This document shows, in pieces, positions 1-6,044 of a DNA stretch of 8,538 nucleotides. Positions within the stretch are counted from its first letter, which is position 1, and the number at the start of each line of letters is the position of its first letter. The position numbers were made by a program, and so were the translations under genes. The notes under the pieces were generated by a model. That model made no database searches. It worked only from the letters and a program-made list of their open reading frames with translations, and was not told the DNA's origin. The stretch lies in contig CAYJDW010000101.1 of the NCBI GenBank assembly GCA_964368985.1, forward strand, positions 1 through 8,538, in the 5' to 3' direction. Source of the stretch: G023898405 sp964368985. Its GTDB lineage: Bacteria; Myxococcota; UBA727; JABDBI01.

Positions 1-35
1 TCTCCCCGAGCCCTCTCCCGCAAGCGGGCGAGGGA
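1..35. repeat. REP-like palindromic repeat, cut by the left edge
   Basis: Positions 11-21 and 24-34 form an 11-bp inverted repeat with one mismatch (t16 against c29) around a 2-base centre, so the RNA would form a strong GC hairpin. Read on the minus strand, the tip is G(CTTG)C, a stable tetraloop type. The core CCCTC-CCCGCTTGCGGG-GAGGG, followed by a CTCGGGGAGA tail, resembles a dispersed intergenic palindrome common in proteobacterial genomes whose tail usually reads CTGGGGTGAGGG. That similarity is from memory, not from a search. The element probably continues left of position 1. No long T-tract follows it, so it is not an obvious intrinsic terminator. Confidence 0.6.
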
Positions 36-157
36 GCGTGGTGCATAGCTTTTTGCCCCAAAATCTATTTATGCAACAACACCGGTCCCGCCCGAAGCTG
101 ACAAGAGGAGCAAGTACTGCGGGTGGTATGAGACCTCTCAAACCTTAACGATTCAAC
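36..157. other. Non-coding spacer downstream of ppk
   Basis: This stretch of about 120 bases lies between the palindromic repeat and the ppk stop codon. I see no open frame with a ribosome binding site and no tRNA cloverleaf. The only structure is weak: TGCATA (42-47) against TATGCA (70-75), and CCCGC (87-91) against GCGGG (119-123). Each arm is short with a loop of more than 20 bases, so both could be chance. Confidence 0.5.
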
Positions 158-2415
158 TAAAAAGGCCTCCCACCGGTGAGGCGGCCCACGAGGGTGGCTT
201 GCAAGGAAATTTTATCGGAATCTTTTTGTGCGGGTTCTATCTTTGCGTAAATACCGTTGCTGTCCAAGCGCCAAGCGGTCTGATTGTCATCGAAGGCCAT
301 GGAAAATACTTCTTTGATCACGCGCTTCTTTAAGCGATCATTGTCCATGGCAAAGGCCACTTCTACCCGTTGACTTAAATTTCTCAACATTAAATCCGCA
401 CTGGATAAATAGACTTTCTCCTCGCCATCGTTAAGAAAATAATAAGCCCTAGTATGCTCAAGAAAACGCCCCACAATGGAAGTAACTTGAATATTTTCCG
501 AAAGCCCTGGCACTCCTGGCCTCAGCGCGCACATTCCACGCACAAAAAGATCAATGCGCACGCCCTGGCTTGAGGCATGATAAAAAGCTTGAATCATCTC
601 AGGGTCAGTGAGTGCATTCATTTTTGCCATGATGTGGGCTTTCTTGCCAGCTCTTTTATTGGCTATTTCGCTTTCGATGTGCTCCATAAATTTCTTGCGC
701 ATGGTGAAAGGCGCATGGAGTAATTTTTTAAGTTTACTTGGTTTAGTCAGGCCAGTAATTTGTAAGAATATTTGGTGGGCATCTTCGCAAATATCTTCGT
801 CAGCCGTGAAAAAACTAAAATCGGTATACATGCGTGCAGTTTTTTCGTGATAATTCCCCGTGCCAAGGTGAACATAACGCTTGATTGAATCGCCTTCGCG
901 CCGTACCACCATCAACATTTTCGCATGGGTCTTGTAACCCACGACGCCGTAAGAAACGTGGGCCCCTGCTTCTTGCAAACGATTGGCGAGATTAATATTT
1001 GCTTCTTCGTCAAACTTCGCCCTTAGCTCCACAATAACGGTAACTTCTTTGCCGCGTTTCGCAGCTTCCATCAAATATTCTACCAGCACCGATTCATGGC
1101 CAGTACGATACAAAGTCTGTTTGATCACTAATACCGACGGATCAAAAGCAGCTTGACGGAGAAAATCCTGCACCGGAGCAAAGGATTCATAGGGATGGTG
1201 GAGGAGGCAGTCTTGCTGTTTAATCGTCTCAAAAATCTTTGGACTTTGGGCCATTACTTTTGGCACCGAGGGAATAATCGGTTCAAACTTAAGCTGGGGC
1301 AAATCAACCAGATCATAAATAGCGACGAGACGATTGAGGTTTACCGGACCATCCACCAAATAAAGTTCTTCTTTACTTAACTTAAATTGTTTAAGGAGCA
1401 ATTCCTTAAGCGTATCGCTGCAATCTTTCTCAACTTCCAATCGCACCGCTTCGCCATATTTTCTGGATGGTAATTCCCAAGCGAGGCTTTTCATCAAATC
1501 GTCGATTTCTTCTTCGTCGACAAACAGGTTGCTATTTCTCGTGACCCGAAATTGATAAACCCCTTTTACAGCAATGTTGGAAAATAATTCCACCATAAAG
1601 GTGCGCACTAAATCCGCCAACAACACGAAATGATGCACGCCTATCGGCTCATTGCTGGGCACCGCAATGATCCGCGGCAAGATGCGAGGAGCTGGCACGA
1701 TTGCGACTTTTACATCACGACCAAAAGCGCCCTTACCGTCGAGCTCCACGATGAAATTCAAACTCTTATTGGACACCCGAGGAAATGGATGGGCCGGATC
1801 CAAACCAAGAGGACTTAAGACCGGCAAAATCTGGCTTTCAAAATATTTTTTGAGCCAACTTTTTTGTTCTTTAGACCATAAAATCGGCGGCAGAATGACT
1901 ACCCCAAGAGCAACGAGTTCAGGCAAAATGGTGTGGTTAAGAGTGTGATATTGGGCTTTAACAAATTCTTTGGTGACGCTGGTGATTTGTCGGAGTGTTT
2001 CTTGGGGACTCCGATTGTCCGGGTCAATGCTTAAAACGCCCGCTGCGCGCTGTTTTCTCAGCAAAGAAACTCGAGTCTCAAAAAATTCATCGAGATTGGT
2101 TGAAGATATGCCTAAGAACTTGAGTCTTTCCAGCAATGGCCACTTCGGATCCTGCGCTTGCGCCAATACCCGATCGTTAAAAGCCAAAAAACTCAGCTCA
2201 CGATTAAAATATAGCTCGTTCGGGCTTAGATTAGTCTCAGTGCGAGCGCCATCCACCACATCTTCACCAGGTCTATCGAGCCGTTGACTATTGTCCTTGG
2301 CCAAGAATTTCATCTTTTCATAATAAGCAGCGGAATTATTTTTTTGGTAAAGCCCCAGTGATTTCCTATTTTTCTTCACTGATTCAACGGGTTTACTTAG
2401 ATGAACTAAATGCAT
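157..2415 (-). CDS. ppk: Polyphosphate kinase 1 (Ppk1)
   Basis: Ppk1 reversibly transfers the ATP gamma-phosphate to a growing inorganic polyphosphate chain through a phosphohistidine intermediate. The 752-residue product shows the full family architecture. The N domain starts near residue 66 (NELYFNRELSFLAFN), with Asn107 in the STNLDEFF motif. The two phospholipase-D-like C domains carry Arg437 (LYR), the autophosphorylated His497 (KTHAKM), His516 (HLGTGNY), Arg626 (VRGMC), His654 (LEHTR) and Arg683. These match E. coli Asn45, Arg375, His435, His454, Arg564, His592 and Arg621 at a constant offset of 62. One difference is Lys467 in the VELRAKFDEE stretch, where E. coli has Arg405. The offset reflects an N-terminal extension of about 62 residues rich in Lys, Asn and Ser, with no signal peptide. 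The start is supported by AAGGA (2425-2421) five bases upstream. Met35 is an alternative start but has only a weak site. It is the last of three minus-strand genes. Confidence 0.97.
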   Translation of the reverse strand: MHLVHLSKPVESVKKNRKSLGLYQKNNSAAYYEKMKFLAKDNSQRLDRPGEDVVDGARTETNLSPNELYFNRELSFLAFNDRVLAQAQDPKWPLLERLKFLGISSTNLDEFFETRVSLLRKQRAAGVLSIDPDNRSPQETLRQITSVTKEFVKAQYHTLNHTILPELVALGVVILPPILWSKEQKSWLKKYFESQILPVLSPLGLDPAHPFPRVSNKSLNFIVELDGKGAFGRDVKVAIVPAPRILPRIIAVPSNEPIGVHHFVLLADLVRTFMVELFSNIAVKGVYQFRVTRNSNLFVDEEEIDDLMKSLAWELPSRKYGEAVRLEVEKDCSDTLKELLLKQFKLSKEELYLVDGPVNLNRLVAIYDLVDLPQLKFEPIIPSVPKVMAQSPKIFETIKQQDCLLHHPYESFAPVQDFLRQAAFDPSVLVIKQTLYRTGHESVLVEYLMEAAKRGKEVTVIVELRAKFDEEANINLANRLQEAGAHVSYGVVGYKTHAKMLMVVRREGDSIKRYVHLGTGNYHEKTARMYTDFSFFTADEDICEDAHQIFLQITGLTKPSKLKKLLHAPFTMRKKFMEHIESEIANKRAGKKAHIMAKMNALTDPEMIQAFYHASSQGVRIDLFVRGMCALRPGVPGLSENIQVTSIVGRFLEHTRAYYFLNDGEEKVYLSSADLMLRNLSQRVEVAFAMDNDRLKKRVIKEVFSMAFDDNQTAWRLDSNGIYAKIEPAQKDSDKISLQATLVGRLTGGRPF
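158..186 (-). terminator. Candidate intrinsic terminator overlapping the 3' end of ppk
   Basis: Read on the minus strand, GCCTC (182-178) pairs with GAGGC (169-165) across an 8-base loop containing the self-complementary ACCGGT. A CTTTTTAG run follows immediately. The five T residues (163-159) are part of the final Phe codon and the TAG stop. The whole hairpin therefore lies inside the last codons of ppk, encoding Leu-Thr-Gly-Gly-Arg-Pro-Phe-stop. An alternative pairing uses the outer GGCC pair (164-167 with 183-186). The stem is only 5 bp and the T run is short, so strength is uncertain. Confidence 0.5.
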
Positions 2416-2490
2416 AGTTATCCTTTATATCTTATCAAAAAGATAAGAGCTCAATCCCGCCATTTTATTCCCAAAAAAATAATATTAAAA
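2416..2490 (-). promoter_or_regulatory. ppk leader with RBS and small hairpin
   Basis: This 75-bp AT-rich gap lies between the lipoprotein stop and the ppk ATG. Read on the minus strand, it holds a perfect 7-bp inverted repeat (TCTTATC, TTTTT, GATAAGA; 2448-2430). TATAAAGGATAACT then runs into the ATG, with AAGGA as the ribosome binding site. TGATAAGAT within the hairpin resembles an extended -10 element, and a TTGAGC lies upstream, but spacing to it is short (14 bases). A ppk promoter here is therefore possible, not shown. No Pho-box-like direct repeat was seen. Confidence 0.35.
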
Positions 2491-5154
2491 CTAGTCTGGG
2501 CTCAGGACCGCATCTAAATGACGCGTATGGACATAACTTCGGTCAAACTCAGCTTGGTCATAATCGGGAACTAAGTCTACCCGGTGAATAATAATTTCAG
2601 GCATCTCAGACCCAGGCTTTATTTGCCCACCAACTGAGAAACGAATGCGACCTTCCACATAATTTCCCTCGCCTGCATGCCGGCCGTTAAAGGCACGTAA
2701 ATCTGCGTCGTGGATATACAAGGGAAGTCTCAAACCCTGACCGACGATCACCGCGGGGGCATCTTTGACTCTAATAGCGTCAAATTTTACGACTGGTGTT
2801 GTCACACAATGGGAAGGCTGGGCTTCGGATTTTGTTCGCCGATCAATGCCCATGACCGGACGGGCCTCAATCTTCATGGAGGCCTGATTAAAAATCAGCT
2901 GAGGCTCAACTTGGTTATTCGCGCGCTTAAGCTGCGCCGAAAAATCTTTCAGCGATGCCTCAAGCTTTATGAAGCTCGACTTAGGCGAAATGGGCCGGAC
3001 AAAGATTTCGTTACGGTCATTAAAGCGCGTAACCAGCGCCTGAACCAAACTAAATGAGCTAAGGATTCCTCCTGGAGAGGGCAAGGCACTCCCATTTCTC
3101 GTCATGCTTCCCTGCAAATTTTGCATTTTTCCTTGAATAATAAGTTGATTATTAAGCCCATCAACGCTGGGGGCCATCGAGCTTCTTAGGTCAATTTCGC
3201 CTCTATGGTCGGCCTTTAACACCAAGGTAGTGCCGTTGTTGCTCAGCGATTTAGTTTTTATGGCGTTATAGGAAGCCAGGCTATGGGAAACTTCACTGGA
3301 AGAGCCCGCTTTCATAAAAGCACCGGCATTCATCACGAGCAGACGCGCCAAGTTTTCGCTTACCCCATCTTCAGCTCTACATTCTTCGTCAGTGAGGGGA
3401 AGCGCGATGGTGTCGTCGCAGGATAAAAAGCTGTCCTTAAAAATATCACTTTTATAGGTTGAATCCAGTGGCAAAAATTCGCTGGTTGAGTTTTTAAAGG
3501 AAACCAAAGTAGAACCGAGAAAAAGTTCTCCCTTAAGTTCATTTTCGCGCTCACCAATGCGGCCGTTAACGAGTTGATACGCTCCATCGACATTCACATG
3601 AGCGTCGTTGCCATCTTTAACAATAGAAATTATCAAGTTATTAACTTCCACTTTGGCCTCACTAATCGGCGTGGGGATGGCGCAGGCATTTTTAGTTTTA
3701 CTGTCCTCGCGCAAATCTTTCGCCAAAAGCGGTTTAAATTCACCTTTGACTCTCCCCGCGTAGAGGTTAAATATAATCGGAGGCTTGGGTGAATTTTGGC
3801 AGTGACTCGGGTGATCAATTTTTCCCTCATTGGTACAAATGTCTTCGACTTTTAGCCCTGCGAAATCGGCGTCAATAGCGATGAGTATGGGACTCGCCGA
3901 CGACGGCACGACGGCTTTAGGAAAATCCACCTGTAATGCCGCAGGTTCGGAAGTGGTGGCAAGCAATGCTAAGTATTTTGTTTGGCTGGATTTGAGTTCC
4001 TCTTCGCCATTCATTACTATTCCGCTTAAAGTTTTTATGGCACGCGCAACGGTTACTTTTCCGCTAACTACTTGGGCGACTCCAAAACAATTGGCTTTGG
4101 TTTGAAGCTTGTCGAAACTCAGCGCACAGGGCCGGTTAATATTCGCGATAAATGCACCCATTTCACCGGGCATCGCTGTGACCTCGAGATTTTTAGCGGC
4201 CTCAGCACTTAAAAAACCACACTCTGAATTTTTCTCAATCTCGCCTGCTACGATCCCTATCACCTTCGAAGTTAAACCCGCAACTCCAGGGGCGGCTCGC
4301 TGCTCCATGGAAATGTGGTCATAGGCAACCCCATTCTCAAACTTGCATTCATAAGTAGCTAAAAATTTATCGCTATCATAATCCGGATCAAGCCCCTTAT
4401 TGTCGCGAGGCACGGGGTGCTGATTACCAAAAATGTTTATATACCCATCAAGTAAATTCTCATCGCCATTATCACCCATACCAACTTGAATAGTCATAGC
4501 GGAATTATGAATTTCTACGGGCAAATCTATTTCTTCAGACTTTAACGTGCCGGTCATATTGCTGAGCCTGACCTCCTCAAATCGCGTATTAGAGGTTGGC
4601 AACACACGCATTCCATTGGGGCCTTGGGCTAATCTCGGAATAGCGCGAAAGCTTAAAGTGCCCTTTTCAATCTCAAGATGTCCCGGCTTCGCGGGAAATC
4701 GGATAACTAAATTATCGGCCTGTGCTTCCACCTCGATTTTTAAAGTACCGAGGTCGGGCACTACAGGGTTTTCAAGATTGTTGGTAAGTCGGCCATAAAT
4801 AGTCCTCTTCGCAGAAATCAGCGCTTTACCTTTCCAAAGACCATGTTCCCCATGGCAATCGGTGTAGACCGCTGCCTCATTTTCATGATTAATCGGCAAG
4901 TCCTTTAAAGTCCAAATCACCGTTCCCTTGCCATATTCTTTCGGGTCGGTTGCAGGAATTATTTCTACTTCACCTAAGGTCTCAAATTTGGAGTTAATCT
5001 CACTTACCATCAGGGACATGTGTTGCACGGATAAACGCGAAAGCCCGTCAGCAATGCTGCCTTGCATGAATTCTTTGGCCATCCAAGCCTTAAAATTACA
5101 TCCACTCAGACAAAAAATAGCGATAATAACTATTAAATAAAATCGATTTTTCAT
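2491..5154 (-). CDS. Large lipoprotein of unknown function
   Basis: I do not recognise this family. The 887-residue product begins with a classic type II signal peptide: Lys2 and Arg4, a hydrophobic run at residues 5-17, and lipobox L16-S-G-C19. Cys19 would be lipidated by Lgt and become the mature N-terminus. Residue +2 is Asn, not Asp, which in enterobacterial rules favours outer-membrane sorting. After a short helix-like stretch to about residue 55 the body looks rich in short beta strands, with many alternating polar/apolar segments. Eleven further cysteines (100, 270, 312, 343, 356, 440, 452, 491, 579, 592, 783) suggest periplasmic disulfides, one left unpaired. No enzyme motif, ATP site or further membrane helix is visible. 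The ATG at 5154 has AAAGG six bases upstream. The frame also opens at a TTG (5178), but that codon lies in the preceding hairpin's T-tract. Next to ppk and yciO on the same strand, it could be co-transcribed, but no functional link is evident. Confidence 0.85.
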   Translation of the reverse strand: MKNRFYLIVIIAIFCLSGCNFKAWMAKEFMQGSIADGLSRLSVQHMSLMVSEINSKFETLGEVEIIPATDPKEYGKGTVIWTLKDLPINHENEAAVYTDCHGEHGLWKGKALISAKRTIYGRLTNNLENPVVPDLGTLKIEVEAQADNLVIRFPAKPGHLEIEKGTLSFRAIPRLAQGPNGMRVLPTSNTRFEEVRLSNMTGTLKSEEIDLPVEIHNSAMTIQVGMGDNGDENLLDGYINIFGNQHPVPRDNKGLDPDYDSDKFLATYECKFENGVAYDHISMEQRAAPGVAGLTSKVIGIVAGEIEKNSECGFLSAEAAKNLEVTAMPGEMGAFIANINRPCALSFDKLQTKANCFGVAQVVSGKVTVARAIKTLSGIVMNGEEELKSSQTKYLALLATTSEPAALQVDFPKAVVPSSASPILIAIDADFAGLKVEDICTNEGKIDHPSHCQNSPKPPIIFNLYAGRVKGEFKPLLAKDLREDSKTKNACAIPTPISEAKVEVNNLIISIVKDGNDAHVNVDGAYQLVNGRIGERENELKGELFLGSTLVSFKNSTSEFLPLDSTYKSDIFKDSFLSCDDTIALPLTDEECRAEDGVSENLARLLVMNAGAFMKAGSSSEVSHSLASYNAIKTKSLSNNGTTLVLKADHRGEIDLRSSMAPSVDGLNNQLIIQGKMQNLQGSMTRNGSALPSPGGILSSFSLVQALVTRFNDRNEIFVRPISPKSSFIKLEASLKDFSAQLKRANNQVEPQLIFNQASMKIEARPVMGIDRRTKSEAQPSHCVTTPVVKFDAIRVKDAPAVIVGQGLRLPLYIHDADLRAFNGRHAGEGNYVEGRIRFSVGGQIKPGSEMPEIIIHRVDLVPDYDQAEFDRSYVHTRHLDAVLSPD

Positions 5155-5176
5155 GCCTAACCTTTGCTTGAGGGTC

Positions 5177-5228
5177 AAAAAAAGCGCGAGTCTACCCGAA
5201 GGCAGCTAACCCGTATTCTCGCTTTTTT
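5177..5228 (-). terminator. Terminator-like hairpin between yciO and the lipoprotein gene
   Basis: Read on the minus strand, AAAAAAGCGAG (5228-5218) pairs with CTCGCGCTTTTTTT (5190-5177), with a 2-base bulge. Inside the loop a second hairpin, CTGCC-TTCG-GGTAG, carries the extra-stable C(UUCG)G tetraloop and one G-T pair. The seven-T run (5183-5177) follows the stem, as in an intrinsic terminator for yciO. A-runs and T-runs flank both sides, so it could also stop plus-strand transcription. The T-tract ends 22 bases before the lipoprotein ATG. That leaves no room for a promoter between them, so the lipoprotein mRNA must read through or start inside the hairpin. Confidence 0.65.
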
Positions 5229-5283
5229 ATTTCGGCAGGTACTTCTTGAAGATTGCTAGGAATAGGCTCAAAGAATAAAAAAA

Positions 5284-5910
5284 TTAAACAACGATGCCAC
5301 TGATATCACCCGCGCCATGACGCTCCACAACGGGATAAGGGCCGCTCAGGTCAATAACAGTAGAATCTTTGGGCTCGATTTCGCCAGTATCAAGGATTAA
5401 ATCCAAACCGTGGCCAAATTCGCGGTTCACTTCATTTCCGTTTCGGCATACGCGATTAGCAACCACGGTCGACGTCGATACGATGGGTTTTCTAAATATG
5501 CGGGCCATCATCAGTACCACCGGATGATCGGGCACGCGAATACCAACCGTTTCTCGCTCACTGCGAAAAATCTTTGGAACTTCTGGCGTTGCTTTTAAAA
5601 TAAAGGTGTAGGGCCCAGGCAAATGGCGCTTCATGATCTGATAGGCATTGTTTTCAAGAATAGCGTAGCGAGCAATATCGGATAAATCGGGACAAATGAT
5701 CGAAAGCAAGTGGTGCTTATCAAGATTTTTTAGTTTCAAGATGCGGTTAATGGCATCATCTTCATAAATAGCGCACCCGATGCCGTAATTGGTATCAGTG
5801 GGATAAGCTAGTACCCCACCCCGCTCAAGCACCGCAACGGCGTGAGAAATAATTCTAGGTTCAGGAAACTCACGATCAATTTTGAGCTGCATGCAGTTTG
5901 AATAAGTCAT
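5284..5910 (-). CDS. yciO: YciO-type Sua5/YrdC-family protein
   Basis: The 208-residue product has the Sua5/YciO/YrdC fold motifs: YPTDTNYGIGC (36-46), PGPYTFIL (98-105), GIRVPDHP (123-130), VSTST (144-148) and STVIDL (183-188). This family binds ATP/AMP and includes TsaC, which makes threonylcarbamoyl-AMP for the t6A modification of tRNA. Length and order match E. coli YciO (206 residues) best, including the N-terminal run up to RIISHAVAV and the end VVERHGAGD. After the YPTD motif, the basic K-x-R segment typical of TsaC is replaced by LKNLDKHH, and the S-A-N motif by STVVAN. I therefore call it YciO-like rather than TsaC. Its reaction is uncertain. The ATG at 5910 is preferred because GGAG lies five bases upstream. 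A GTG two codons earlier would overlap that site, and Met7 (5892) has none. It is the first of three minus-strand genes and diverges from the protease gene. Confidence 0.88.
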   Translation of the reverse strand: MTYSNCMQLKIDREFPEPRIISHAVAVLERGGVLAYPTDTNYGIGCAIYEDDAINRILKLKNLDKHHLLSIICPDLSDIARYAILENNAYQIMKRHLPGPYTFILKATPEVPKIFRSERETVGIRVPDHPVVLMMARIFRKPIVSTSTVVANRVCRNGNEVNREFGHGLDLILDTGEIEPKDSTVIDLSGPYPVVERHGAGDISGIVV

Positions 5911-6044
5911 CAGCACTCCGGGCCCTAGAGATGTACATTCTTTTTTGCCCTACCTTCAAGCATTAGCATTTTCTTGTCTAGAGACTAACCCCTCCCATAT
6001 GCGCTATCCTTCATAAAGCCTACTGTTTACTCGAGGATAGCCAC
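5911..6044. promoter_or_regulatory. Divergent intergenic region, presumed promoters for yciO and the protease
   Basis: This 134-bp spacer separates two divergent genes, so each must start transcription here or nearby. It holds the GGAG site for yciO near the left end and GAGGA (6033-6037) for the protease near the right end. I looked for -35/-10 pairs on both strands. Only poor matches exist, for example TTGAAG on the minus strand with no good -10, and TTGTCT on the plus strand with CATATG 16 bases later. A small inverted repeat GTCT-AG-AGAC (5976-5985) is the only candidate operator and may be chance. Confidence 0.4.

Noticed and set aside
608..2287. Several open frames of 62-105 codons on the plus strand inside ppk
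   Set aside because: They lie antisense to a gene with full catalytic motifs, lack ribosome binding sites worth noting, and encode no recognisable protein.
2710..5140. Plus-strand frames (up to 115 codons, 2710-3057) and two minus-strand frames in another phase inside the lipoprotein gene
   Set aside because: The lipoprotein frame is continuous over 887 codons with a good signal peptide and start site. The others look like shadows with biased, low-information translations.
5155..5178. TTG at 5178 as the start of the lipoprotein gene
   Set aside because: It falls in the hairpin's T-tract without a ribosome binding site and adds eight residues before a signal peptide that is already complete from the ATG at 5154.
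5911..6044. Sigma-70 promoters in the divergent spacer
   Set aside because: The best -35-like hexamers have no acceptable -10 at 16-18 bases, so no specific promoter is claimed.
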